A stretch of DNA of 64,000 nucleotides from Dama dama (Eukaryota; Chordata; Mammalia; Artiodactyla; Cervidae): NCBI RefSeq assembly GCF_033118175.1, contig NC_083701.1, positions 10,621,501-10,685,500 on the forward strand. The letters are read 5' to 3'. Of this stretch, positions 23,077 through 33,531 are shown in pieces. Made by a program: the position numbers and the translations under genes. The notes under the pieces were generated by a model. The model had not been told where the DNA came from. It ran no database searches and was given only the letters and a program-made list of their open reading frames with translations. Each line of letters starts with the position of its first letter. The stretch's first letter is position 1.

Positions 23077-24060
23077 ATTTAAGATCTATCCTCAGAAAAT
23101 TTCCTGCACTTTTCCTTTAAGGACTTCCAGCTTTGGAAGCTGCCTTGTCATCAACACCCTCCTTCCCTCTGGAAACAGGATCTCTGGTTTCAGGTCTCCT
23201 TCCTGAACTGAATCCATCTTTTCTTTTACATGTGAATATTTTATATGTCTTCAGTGAGTGTTAGAGTTTCTATGGGTATTTTGCAAAGAGCACAGCTCTT
23301 ATAAAATTTAAATCATATGTTAATCTAGTTAGCCTAGAAAGTCAAAGAAGCATTTGAGAGGAACAAATTTCCCATATCTACTATACATGTGGCCAGCAGT
23401 AGGCAGCAACATCATAAAGCAAATACTTTTTTTCCCAATGGGGCAAGAGGCTGTTTTGCCATTACTACTCTTAGCCAATGAGTACGGTGCGATAATTAAT
23501 TATTTTGGTTAAATCCAATATGTGAAAAATCTTCTTTTTCACAAACTAGGAATAATGTCCATAGCTCACACTGAGCAAAACCTAGCAGACCCTCTATAGA
23601 AACAAGAATCTGTCCTGTTACCTCATCCATTTGGAGTCACCCCATTAGACTTCTCAAAGCCCAAACATCTCAGAAGTCTCTTATTTAATTTATATTTGGA
23701 AAGTCAAAATATATTTGACATTTTCCATTCTATCAATCCTATTTAAATTAGGTCAAAAATGTGTGACTTGCTTGTCACAATATTTTTATTGAGCACATGG
23801 AGGCTAGGTTTATACAATTTAAATTTAACTGCTGGAATTTTGCTATAGAGGAGATCTTGGGCAACTTCCTTAGTTGAATGGAGCCTCAATGGAGTCAGTA
23901 AAATGGGAATAATAAAAAATAGAGAAGGATCTAACTCAGAGAATTGACAAGTTATAAAGATCATTGTAAAGGGTGAAGTGTGCCATCTACTATTGCTAAT
24001 TTTATCATCTCTATGTACACCAGAGTTGCTAGAAACAGGGGGACATGGACTCAAGGAAAA
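23074..24060. other. Unassigned sequence
   Basis: AT-rich, with no gene or repeat recognised with confidence. The sequence after about 23830 may be MIR- or L2-derived. Confidence 0.35.
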
Positions 24061-24144
24061 TCAGTTTTGCCCTTCAATGAGCTCACCAGTTCATGGAGGG
24101 ATAAATGAGTAAGTAAGAACCATACTGAAGAGCCGAACAGAATA

Positions 24145-24362
24145 TCTTCCCAGGTGGCTCGGTGGTAAAGAATCTGCTTGCTAATGCAGGAGACACAAGA
24201 GATAAAGGGTTCGATCCCTGGGTTGGGAAGCTCTCCTGGAGGAGGAAACGGCAACCCACTCCAGTATTCTTGCCTGGAAAATTCCAGGGAGAGAGGAGAC
24301 TGGCGGGCTACAGTCCATGGGGTCGCAAAGAGTCAGACACAACTGAGCGGCTGAGAACAACA
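24145..24362 (+). mobile_element. Bov-tA/BovA SINE
   Basis: ATCTTCCCAGGTGGCTCGG head through GACACAACTGAGCGGCTGAG. It appears to split an older L2-like sequence (left part near 24075-24144, right part near 24410-24550). This is the last young SINE before the ADCY8 promoter. Confidence 0.93.
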
Positions 24363-25965
24363 GAATGACAGAAGAGAAAACCAGAGCAACAGAAGAGGAA
24401 ACCACTAATTCTCACTGGAAATACCAGGAAGCAGAGATGACAGTGCTTGGGATTTGAAGGCATGAGATGAGTAGGGCTTTGAAGGAGGGTTATGAAAGGA
24501 ATAGAGGGAAATTCCAAGAAGAGGAGGCTATGTACAAAAAGACATGGAGTCTGCAAAATCCTGTCCCTCTACAGTGGAGACCCAGCCATAATAATTATGC
24601 AGGGAATTAAATGATGGCACTGTGAGAGGTCCATTATAGCCTCAAAGCAATGTGTTGACTTTTCTTGTTTTGAGTGATAATCATATGGTGGTTTGCATGT
24701 TCCCAAAAGCCTCCCAATATGTGTGCTGAGCCAGTGCTGTCATCCAAAAACAGAATTTGGGGGTTGCTGAACGGCACCGTGTCATTCCAACAAGAATAAC
24801 ATGTAAATCTTATTCTGTCATCCACCCTCTTATTTTCAAACAACATGTCCTAACACCCCCTACCACAAAGGAACTTTCGGAGGAGTCCGCCGACCAGATG
24901 CAATGTTTTCTCCCTGACATGTTAGTTTCGACCTCTAAGTTCATGAAATTGTTGGAGCTGCTTTCTGTTAGCACGCTCTGCTCATTCATCAGCCTGAGTC
25001 ATTTTATCTGATTGGGTCCAATCTCCCCCTCCTTGGCACGCCTCCTTTTGCTGCTGAATAAATCATCCTGGGATATGTCCAGGAGGAAGATTTTCATAGG
25101 AAAGTTCCATCTGCATTCAACCCCTCATTTATTCAGGCTGAGTTCTCAGGCTCCCAAGGAGAAAGAATTGAGAAAATAAAGAGGTGTCTTCCACTGCCAA
25201 GTTTACTAATATGGTCATTAGCACAGATGACTTGGGGCTGTGCCTACAGCCTGAGGACACAGCTCCCCACACATCCTGGCATGGGGTCCACAGGAACCCC
25301 CTCCCTCCCCCACCCCGCCCTCTGCCCTGTTTGGACTCCCTCCCTCAAGTCAAGATAATTACTACTCAACCCAGAGTTTCAGGAGAGCTGACCAGGCAGA
25401 GTCCAAGGAATTTAAGAAGGGAGAAAGCAAGTAGCATTTCTTTCTCAGGAATGTGATGCCCAGGACGATTTCATTAAGGTCTAGATAACTGCAAAAGTGG
25501 GTTGGGGGCGGGGGGAAGGGCTTTGCCCTTAAGTTCCAGTCTCACCGAAGAGACCAGCTCTTTACAGCCTCTTTACAGCTAAGGAATTAATACATCTACA
25601 ACTGGGTTAAAAATAGAACCGACCTTCTTTCCATTTAAAATGGAGCCTTTAATTTAGTTCTCTTTCTTGAGGGGTAGAGTGGTAGAAGGCAACTCGAAAG
25701 GACTCGAATTAAAGGAGTCTTTTCCAGGATGTGTATAACATCTCAGAAATCTACTCTTAGGGGAAAATGCTATCTTCTTCCTGCTTTAGGGCGGTGGTGG
25801 GGGCGATTCTATGTGCAAGACAGTTGACCAGTCTGGGCTTCAACTGAAACCCATGTGTGTGGAAAAGAAAGGCTTGATATAATGAAATCTTGTGTTTCTG
25901 GGACACGGTGGACACAAATAACCCTGGAGATGGTGTAAGCAGTTGAGAAGGGAGGTAGGCAAAGC
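24363..25965. other. Upstream flank of the ADCY8 CpG island
   Basis: 24410-24550 is L2-like (reversed). The rest is unique and free of recognisable young repeats. A GC-box-like run lies at 25504-25515. No gene recognised. Confidence 0.45.
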
Positions 25966-26115
25966 TATTCTTGCCCAGGCCAGGCAAAGGGAGGGGAGTT
26001 TCTCCCAGGGAAAGCAGCGGGGGACCGTCCGCTGGGGAGGGTCTGAAGGGGGTGGCAAGGCGGTCCCTGGGGTTTTCGGGGGGCGCCACGGAGAGCCGCG
26101 AAAGCACCCGGGGCC

Positions 26116-26127
26116 TGACGTCATTGG
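26116..26127 (+). promoter_or_regulatory. CRE palindrome overlapping an inverted CCAAT box
   Basis: TGACGTCA at 26116-26123 is the full 8-bp cAMP response element bound by CREB/ATF dimers. It shares its last base with ATTGG (26123-26127), the inverted CCAAT box bound by NF-Y. A CAGCTG E-box follows at 26132-26137. The cluster sits at the upstream edge of the CpG island, about 2.1 kb before the ATG. I recall that the mouse Adcy8 promoter is reported to be CREB-responsive, which fits; binding here is inferred. Confidence 0.7.
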
Positions 26128-27284
26128 CCATCAGCTGACCGTGCTCAGGGCCCGGGTTCCACCCGCTGCAGCCGCAGTCCCGGTGGCGGAGGTGGAGGCT
26201 ACAGTGGCTCCGCCACCTGCAGCCGGGCTCCGGACTGCGGCGCCCGGGGCCCGTGCTCGGGCCGGCGCGGGCGCAGACACCACGCGCCCCCGGGTGGCGC
26301 CTGGCTCTGCCCCGAGCGCCGCCAAGCGCTGTGTCCGCAACTGCTCGCAACCGGAGCTCGGCAGGCGGGAAACCCGGCTTCAGCTGGCGGCTGGGGATGC
26401 CTTCCCCGCGGCCTCGTCCTCCACCCCGCCTGTAAGCCGGGAGAAACTCGGCGTGCGAGGCACTCCTGGGGCCTTGTATTCTAATGCCTCGCGCCCTCCA
26501 CCCCCTGGACTGCCGTGGTTAAGAGACTCTGGGGAAGCTGCCTGTCTCTACAACTGCGGCTTCTTGGGGACATTTTGCTTTTAGCCCGAAAGTTGGCTTT
26601 GCCAAATGACACCCCATTGGAGAGCGCGTAAAGGAGACCCTCTATTCCTTGGTGTTGGGCCCTCGGATTCCGTGGGCACAGCGGCCTACGAGTCCCGGCT
26701 GCGCACCTGCCCAGGACTCGAGCCAGTACCCAAAAAAGAACCGCGGAGGAACCGGCCCGCGCCGCCAGCTGGAGCGCTGCAGCCCGGCGTCCCGGACCGG
26801 CTGGGGGCGTCGGCAGCAGCCCCACCGTCCTCTCCCGCGCGGAAGTGCGCGCGCTGCCGCTTCCAAGACCCGGGGCGCCCTGGCCAGATCTGGGTGCCAG
26901 GTCCCCGCCGCCACTGCCCCCTGGCCCCCGCCCCGCTCCGGGGGGTGTGGCCTGGCGTGGGGGCGGGCTTAAGTGGCCGCTGGTGTCCGGCCGCTCTGAC
27001 AGGTCTCCAAATTCTTCCCCGTCGCCGTGTGCCCGCAGCGCGCTTCAGAGCGCCAGGGCGGCACGCGGCGCTTCCCTGGATCCGGCGGCGACTCCAGGCG
27101 ACTTCCACGCGGCCTCGGGCCTCCCTTCTCGCTCCAGCCTTACACCCGCCGCAGCCACCCCGCTTCGGATCTTAGCCTCAGGGCTCTGCACCGGTGGCTT
27201 CTCTCCGTTCTCCGAATTGTTGGCTTGGGAGCCCTCCCTACTTTTCCCTGCCCCCGCCTCCCTCTCCTCCCAGCTCCGGGCCAA

Positions 27285-27317
27285 ATGGATTCCAACGAGG
27301 GAAGTGAAGGGGGGTGA
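27285..27317 (+). promoter_or_regulatory. Upstream ORF 1 in the probable ADCY8 leader (10 residues)
   Basis: An ATG in context CAAATGG opens a frame ending in TGA at 27317. It acts only if transcription starts upstream of it. Functional effect is inferred, not shown. Confidence 0.4.
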
Positions 27318-27415
27318 GAAGCTTGGGCGGCGACCCCTCGGAAGCACAGCTGGAAAGGGGGGCTTCGTCTTACAGCAGCGACTGGGACTCTGAGATCCTC
27401 CCCTCTCCCCGAGGG

Positions 27416-27526
27416 ATGCGTGGGGCCAGAGCCAGGTCAGCGCTGCCAGTCTTCGCTCAGGAAGTGGAGACAGCCAGAAACGAACCCAGGGGGGGAAGCC
27501 TCAGCACACCCCCACTTCCAAATTAA
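27416..27526 (+). promoter_or_regulatory. Upstream ORF 2 in the probable ADCY8 leader (36 residues)
   Basis: The ATG has G at -3 and C at +4 and the frame stops with TAA at 27526. The peptide is Arg/Ala/Ser-rich with no recognisable domain, so any role would be through ribosome engagement. Confidence 0.4.
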
Positions 27527-27663
27527 CTGTTTGGTGACTCGTAAGCGCTGAGGCTAGCACCCCTCCACGCCTCCCGCGGGCCACCCGCCACCTCACGGTC
27601 CCCCACTCCTCCCCCTTCATTCCCCCCGCCCCCAGCTCCGCCCCGGCTCTCCATCCCGGCGCA

Positions 27664-27705
27664 ATGGAGTTCTCCGAAGGGCTCTGTTCCAGCCCCAGCT
27701 GCTAA
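27664..27705 (+). promoter_or_regulatory. Upstream ORF 3 in the probable ADCY8 leader (13 residues, strong Kozak)
   Basis: GCAATGG has G at -3 and G at +4, as strong a context as the main ADCY8 start. The frame closes with TAA at 27705, leaving about 515 bases for reinitiation before the main ATG. Of the four upstream ORFs this is the likeliest to capture scanning ribosomes. Confidence 0.45.
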
Positions 27706-28065
27706 CTTCGTACCCATCTGCGCCTCCGGTCACCCCCCGACCAGCCCCCCTGCAGCCGCCGCGCCGTGGGCGTCCGGAGCCCAGTGCCGCAGCCAGGACC
27801 CGCCCGGCGCGCATCTCAAGCCGGGAGCCCCAGGCGCCTGGGCGCCTCTAGGAGAGCAAAGGCTACACCGAGACGCCGAGCCGAGAACCAGCCGGGAAGC
27901 CCGAGCCCGGGAAGGGGGCTGCGTGGCTCCGAACGCCGCGGCTGCTGCGGACACCGAGCGCCGGCTGCCACGCACCCAAGCTGCGCGGGGCTGGCGGGAG
28001 GGCGCCGCGCAAGGACGCAGGGGTCTGCGGCGATCTACCAGACGCCCTTTGCCCCGGGGCGCACT

Positions 28066-28074
28066 ATGACCTGA
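28066..28074 (+). promoter_or_regulatory. Minimal upstream ORF 4 (ATG ACC TGA)
   Basis: A two-codon ORF closes 146 bases before the ADCY8 start codon. The context is weak (C at -3, A at +4). It is the last ATG before the main start. Confidence 0.4.
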
Positions 28075-28220
28075 CGCGCGGGGGCCCTCCTGCCCGGGGC
28101 GGCTGGGGAGAGAAGGGCTCGCCGCCCAGCTCCGACCAGGCCAGCCTCTGGCTCTTTAGGGACCTCCTCTCCCGGCGGCCTCCCGCCGGTCCTGCGCCTC
28201 CCTCCCCGCGGCCCGGCGCC
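28074..28220 (+). other. ADCY8: ADCY8 5' leader immediately upstream of the start codon
   Basis: GC-rich, free of ATG, ending in a run of C/G leading to GGCGCCATGG. It is leader sequence by position. The total 5' UTR length is unknown; a leader over 1 kb is plausible. Confidence 0.6.
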
Positions 28221-29171
28221 ATGGAGCTCTCCGATGTGCGCTGCCTCAGCGGCAGCGAGGAACTCTACACCATCCACCCGACGCCCCCGGCCGGCGACGG
28301 CGGGAGCGGCTCCCGGCCGCAGCGGCTGCTGTGGCAGACGGCGGTGCGGCACATCACCGAGCAGCGCTTCATCCACGGGCACCGCGGCGGCGGCGGCGGG
28401 AACGGAAGCTCCAGCAAAGTCTCGGACCCCGGAGGCGGCGGCCCCAACCACCACCACGCGTCGCAGCTGTCCGGCGACTCGGCGCTGCCCCTCTACGCGC
28501 TGGGCCCCGGGGAGCGAGCGCACGGCACCGGCGGCCCCAAAGTCTTCCCGGAACGCAGCGGGAGCGGCAGCGCCAGCGGCAGCGGCGACCTGGGCTTCCT
28601 GCACCTCGACTGCGCCCCGAGCAACTCGGATTTCTTCCTCAATGGGGGCTACAGCTACCGAGGGGTCATTTTCCCCACCCTGCGCAACTCCTTCAAGTCC
28701 CGGGACCTGGAGCGCCTGTACCAGCGCTACTTCCTGGGCCAGAGGCGCAAATCCGAGGTGGTGATGAACGTGCTGGACGTGCTGACCAAACTCACCCTCC
28801 TGGTTCTCCACTTGAGCCTGGCCTCGGCCCCCATGGACCCGCTCAAGGGCATCCTGCTGGGCTTCTTCACGGGCATAGAGGTGGTGATCTGCGCCCTGGT
28901 GGTGGTCAGGAAAGACACCACCTCGCACACATACCTGCAGTACAGCGGTGTGGTCACCTGGGTGGCCATGACCACCCAGATCTTAGCAGCAGGTCTCGGC
29001 TACGGGCTCCTGGGAGACGGCATCGGCTACGTGCTCTTCACCCTGTTCGCCACCTACAGCATGCTGCCGCTGCCGCTCACCTGGGCCATCCTGGCCGGCC
29101 TAGGCACCTCTTTGATGCAGGTGGTCCTCCAGGCGGTCATCCCCAGGCTGGCGGTCATTTCCATCAATCAG
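28221..29171 (+). CDS. ADCY8: Adenylyl cyclase type 8, first coding exon (partial CDS, 317 residues)
   Basis: The product is the Ca2+/calmodulin-stimulated membrane enzyme that makes cAMP from ATP. This exon holds only the N-terminal cytosolic part and most of the first membrane domain; both catalytic domains lie in later exons (the human protein is about 1250 residues). The opening MELSDVRCLSGSEELYTIHP and the block around residues 131-180 match mammalian ADCY8 as I know it. Residues 32-50 (Trp38, Val42, Ile45, Phe50) are the basic amphipathic calmodulin-binding segment. Residues 51-130 are Gly/Ser-rich linker with a GGC codon run and three His at 77-79. Hydrophobic helices lie near 181-201, 209-229, 241-261, 266-281 and 283-305, and a sixth begins at about 310. 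The ATG has a strong Kozak context (G at -3, G at +4) and no ATG lies between it and 28074. The frame ends at the donor in phase 0; the frame's continuation to 29222 is intronic. Confidence 0.97.
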
Positions 29172-29177
29172 GTAAGT
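29169..29177 (+). other. ADCY8: Splice donor of ADCY8 exon 1
   Basis: CAG|GTAAGT is a perfect match to the U1 consensus, with the cut after 29171. It falls exactly where similarity to ADCY8 stops (…ISINQ) and unrelated codons begin, leaving the frame in phase 0. No second exon is recognisable in the remaining 34.8 kb, in keeping with a long first intron. Confidence 0.93.
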
Positions 29178-31640
29178 CCTGCCTGCCTTGCTCTTCCCCT
29201 GACTCCCCTGGGGGTTCTTTAGAAATCGCTTTTCTAAGAAGCAGGGTTACCTGGCTCCCTTGGAGTCTCCTCCCAGCCTGGCACAGTGCCTTGCACCTAG
29301 GAGGTCCTGGGTCCCCCTGGGATGGCATTTCTTTCTTCTTAGAGGGAACTGGAACTAAATGACCTCTAAAGTTTCTACCAGCTCGACCATTTCACCCTGA
29401 TTCTGAAATTCCTCTCTTCTTAGCTTCTTAGCTGATGTACAGTCTTCTTTCTGCTCCTCACACATCCCCCAGGGGCTGCTGCAGTGAGGCTCTGGAGCAG
29501 GAGATGGAAGGGGGAGGAGAAGCACCCCAATTTAGAAGGTGACCCATTCCTTAGCAGCTTTACTCACAAGCATTACAGCAGGGGGTTGTAAGGGACTGTA
29601 GGATTCAGTGTTGGGTTTCTCTGAATCTCTGTGCCGCAAAGGAATCAACATTTGTTAACCCTGTACTAATTTCTGGTGCTGGGTACCCTACTTAAGTTTT
29701 CTCACACAATCCTTCAGTCAAGCCTGTGACACATGTTTTATGTGGGAATTCTTTTTTGTCTTGTGAGTCTACGAAGTTATCTTCTCTTGTTACAGGATCC
29801 AACCCTAATGCTTTGAATAAGTCAAACTCAGAACTTGGGGTTGGTGGGGAGGGGGGGCATGTTACTGGCAAAGAAGGCAAGTTTTGCTTCATTGGAAAGG
29901 GGCATTTTGATGTAGATGGTTTGAAATATTTAGGTGGAACCTGACTCTTTATGTCTCTTTCTCCCTCTTTCTTCCTATCTTTCCCCATTAAATATGGATG
30001 TGGTTTTGTGAACAGAATTCTCTTCATCTGTGAAGGAGGAGGTAGATGATGACTATTGTTTAAATTCACTGAAATCAATAGATAATTAATGTCCTGGCAC
30101 TTCCTTGGCCAAATGTCTGGTAAGTAACAAGAGTAAATGGAAGGAGGGTCATCTCCATAAAAATGAAGGAAGCGTATCAGCGGAAGTGGCTTCAAATAAA
30201 AAGCTGATGAGAGGTGCTTGAAGAGGGGCATGCTTTGTATGTTTCTGCTTTAGCTTCATCCTCTGGGGTACTTTTGCTCTATTGGAAGTTCAGAAGCTCC
30301 TCTTGAGGTCTGGTTTGAATAATGCTTCTTAGAATAAACAGGTATAACACCTATGAAAACTGCTCATGACTTTTAGAGTGCTGGCACTGTCAGAGTGCTT
30401 TCCCCATCACTGACCTTCTGGGCTTCTAGCTGATTTGGGATTCTCTCTCTTCTCTGCTGGCTCTGTATCCATTTGCTCAGGTTACTTATCTGGTTGACTG
30501 CTTTTACGATGCTTTTTGAAGTCTCCCTGGGTAGAGCAAAGAGCATATAACGTACTTGGCTGTGATCATCAGGCGTGAAATGAGGACGTGAGAGCCTCTG
30601 TGAGTAAGGTCTGACCAGCTGAATTTTTCCTTTTTAAAGATAATAGTGAATGTTTTCTCAAAATCACCGTGAACCTTTAATATCCACTTATGATAAGAGT
30701 CTCAGTTTGGAGATTACAGGAAAGTATATGTTAACTGTGTTTCTGAATCTCCTTGACCCAGTGATTTGAACCCCAGTGTCCTCTGATTCTCTCCCTTTCT
30801 CTCAAGTTCTTTCCTGCTTTGCATTTCCTTTATTACCTGCCTAGACGTCAGCTGAACTCTCCTGACCCCTCCTACTCCTTTCCCCTTCTTCCCCTTCTCA
30901 GTTTTTCTGTCTCCTTCTCCTCTTTCCTTCCCCTTCTCTTTTTTTTTCACTATGAGTCGTTTTCATAATATAACTATCCGGCCATTTGCGGAAAATTCCA
31001 TTTATCATAATCCACTGTTTCTCATGCAGTAGCCTTTCTTGGTATGCATTACCGAAAGACTTCATCAAGTCAGTTTGGAATAGTATTTAGAATAACACAT
31101 CCTAAGTGGCAAATGATGAATATTTTCAAAGCCCTAAGTATAGAGATACTTTCTTTGCCAAACGAATCCAGAAAGTAAATTTTGGATCTATATTTGTTTT
31201 ATACTCCACTCAAATACTACCAGATGGGAGAAGATTAAAAATAACCCCCAAATGTCTTCCTACTCCCACCCCATCATAAACAATCCTTCGGTGTGAAGAC
31301 TAGGGTCCTGGTACCTGCATATCAAGCTCGTCCAACTTTCTGTTTGGGTAGAAACTGTAGATGAACCATCCTCTCATAACTTGTCACCTTTTACCAGACT
31401 GAAGGCACAAGTGGAGCGCTTTCCTCTGATTTTAGGTGCTGAAAAGAGCCTTGGTGGCTACAAAACATTTTCCTTTGGCGCCCTCTAGAGGTTCAAGTGT
31501 TTTTCCTAGATCTTGCAGGTGGATGAAGTGAAGCATTAATCTCATTAAAAAAAAAGCCTGTGGTTTTTGTATTGGTGATGTTTGGTATACCATTTGGTGA
31601 TAAACAGGCCATACTTAATACCTGCTAACTACCTTGTATA
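29178..31640. other. Unassigned unique intron sequence next to exon 1
   Basis: No young repeat, RNA gene or exon is recognisable. A pyrimidine-rich tract lies at about 30780-30950. The first few hundred bases keep moderate GC. Intronic enhancers could lie here, but nothing in the sequence identifies one. Confidence 0.4.
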
Positions 31641-31659
31641 GAAACTGGAATAAAATCCT

Positions 31660-32145
31660 AACTCCTTACCATGGGCTACTGGATTCACTATTGTCTGATG
31701 CTGCTTTTCTTTCTAATTAGATTTCTCTTCTCTCCTCTTTCCTTTTCCTTCTCTCTTCCTTTCTCTCCTACTCCTCAGCCTCCAAATCACTGTTTTCCTG
31801 TCTTTCAAATATCCTGAACTCTTTCCCACTTCTTAGGCTTTATGCCTGCTGCCTAGAACAACTTTTGCCGGGTCTTCACATGACTGACACGTCCTCATGA
31901 TTCCAGACTCAGTTCAGGTGCCACTCCCTGGTACATGACGTGCCTCGTTTTCTCCAGAGCACGCACATCATCTGCAATGATCTGATTTGTTTGTACTTCC
32001 TGTGTTTCTTCTCCCAACCCCGTACCCTCACAAGAATGTAAACACCATGTAAGAGGCAAGACGTTGTCTATCGTGTTTATCATTTTATCCTTATCACCTA
32101 GAAAAATGCCAGGCGCCTGGTAGGCCCTTCAGTAACTGAATGAGC
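31660..32145 (+). repeat. L2 LINE 3' end
   Basis: Motif order GGCTTTATGCCTGCTGCCTAG, GTTCAGGTGCCACTCCCTGG and GAATGTAAACACCATGTAAG ending with GCCAGGCGCCTGGTAGGCCC…CTGAATGAGC is the forward L2 3' end. Confidence 0.65.
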
Positions 32146-32309
32146 AAGACTACTCATTGCATAAGCAATATTATGAAATAGCCAAGTCCCCTGACGTTGG
32201 TGTTGGTGAAAGCTTTCTATATACAAACACACACACACTCACAAGCTATGTATGCAAGGCAGTCTTTTACACATAAACACCTTTGGGGAAATCAAAGCAC
32301 GGTAGCAAC

Positions 32310-32510
32310 TCTTTACATTTGTACAATATTTTGCATGTAACCAAGAGCTTTTGCATACATGATCTCATTTGGTAATGCCAAACAGATGGTAACATCCATC
32401 ACTTTTCTTTCAGAGAAGAAATGACAGGTTCTTAGAAACTTTAAAGGGACAGCTGGAAGATGATAAGAATAACAAGTGGTGGGGGCTGAATTCAAATCCT
32501 AGCTCAATGC
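32310..32510 (-). repeat. Probable MIR fragment
   Basis: CATGATCTCATTTGGTAATG and AGAGAAGAAATGACAGGTTC follow the reversed MIR. Confidence 0.45.
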
Positions 32511-33120
32511 TAATCATATTTCAGAAACTTTTCAGAGAGCATCCTTCTAAAAACATAAGCATTTGAAGTGGCTTAAGAGCAAGAGTTTCACCCGTGTTTC
32601 ACCACTCAAGGGAGTAATACCCCATATAGCCCAAGAATTAACATTTAACAAAACAGCCAAAGGGCAGTCAGGAGGGGGAAATGATTGAATTGCAGGGAAT
32701 AGGCTCTTTGTAGCTAGCTCATCTCATCATCTAGCTCAGTGGATATAAATTTGTCAACTGAAGGGCATAAACACTGGCACATCTTCTTTCCCTACATTAA
32801 TCTCAATTCCCATTAAGTGGATAGCTCATGTTGAACTTAGCATTTTCAAGAATCAGGAAGCTGAGGATACAGCGAACACACCTCTCAGCTATTTCTCTTC
32901 CCTGAAAAGGCCATTTTCAAAAGGAACAAATGAGCCAGTGATTGCCTTCTCTAATCCAGGCTTGAGAGTCGGCTTCTCCTCTTTTTTTCTGGAAGACTGT
33001 GGTATCTATGGCTTGACGAGGTAACAGCCAAGCTGCAGATCTCTGCAGATACCCTATATGAAGAGAGAGAGTCCTGTGTTCATTCAACTTTCATATGCTT
33101 TCCACTGTGGATCCAAGATG
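32511..33120. other. Unassigned intron sequence
   Basis: No exon or repeat recognised. Confidence 0.35.
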
Positions 33121-33127
33121 GAACCTA

Positions 33128-33205
33128 TTGGGTTGACCACAAAGTTTGTTCAGGTTTTTGTAATACCGTACAGAAAAACCCAAATGAACTTTTTGGCCAG
33201 CCCAA
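33128..33205. mobile_element. Mariner-type MITE (78-bp inverted-repeat element) with TA duplication
   Basis: The left arm TTGGGTTGACCACAAAGTTT and the inverted right arm ending AACTTTTTGGCCAGCCCAA pair over about 34 bases with few mismatches around a central ATACCGTACAG. TA dinucleotides at 33126-33127 and 33206-33207 are the Tc1/mariner target duplication. It has no coding capacity and would have needed a transposase supplied elsewhere. Confidence 0.9.
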
Positions 33206-33213
33206 TAAAAAGG

Positions 33214-33531
33214 GCCAACCAGGAGGTTCCTTACTATCAGTAAGGAAATGGTTTCTGTTTTCTCCACCTGGTGAACCGTTAGAGGAAAGTTGTGAACTTC
33301 CCACCCAAGGAGGTTCTGTTCAAATACACAGATATGATCCCTGCATATTTTGTATGTCTAAAGGGGCACTGAAAATATTGAGGAACCGTTAGAAGGTACA
33401 AAGCCCAGTTCAAAGGATTCCTTTCTTTTGAAGTCTCCCCCTGAGATAGTTCAGCTACTGGTAATACTAAGACTGCAGTTACTGCTTCCTTGGGGAGTCT
33501 CATCCATTTTAAGTTAAATCAGTTTGATTGT
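33214..33531. other. Unassigned intron sequence
   Basis: Nothing recognised. Confidence 0.35.

Larger units (their letters stand above)
25970..29130 (+). promoter_or_regulatory. ADCY8: CpG island over the ADCY8 promoter, 5' leader and exon 1
   Basis: The sequence changes abruptly from AT-rich, CpG-poor DNA to GC-rich DNA with dense CpG from about 25970, and stays so to the end of the coding exon. No TATA box stands out. GC boxes occur, for example GGGGGCGGGC near 26960 and a GGGGGCGGGGGG run near 25504 just upstream. Transcription start sites are probably dispersed within about 26100-27300, but the sequence alone cannot place them. Several long open frames on both strands here are products of high GC content, not genes. 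Confidence 0.85.

Noticed and set aside
25757..27800. Many 60-213-codon frames on both strands in the CpG island
   Set aside because: GC-rich DNA has few stop codons. The frames overlap each other on both strands, are Ala/Pro/Arg/Gly-rich, and show no domain.
28035..28928. 297-codon minus-strand open frame across ADCY8 exon 1
   Set aside because: It is antisense to the real exon. High GC at third positions removes stops from the opposite strand. It is rich in Gly/Ala/Arg/Val and resembles no family.
28234..29362. Alternative + strand frames over ADCY8 exon 1 (176 and 343 codons)
   Set aside because: They are other-frame readings of the ADCY8 exon. The 28221 frame matches ADCY8 throughout.
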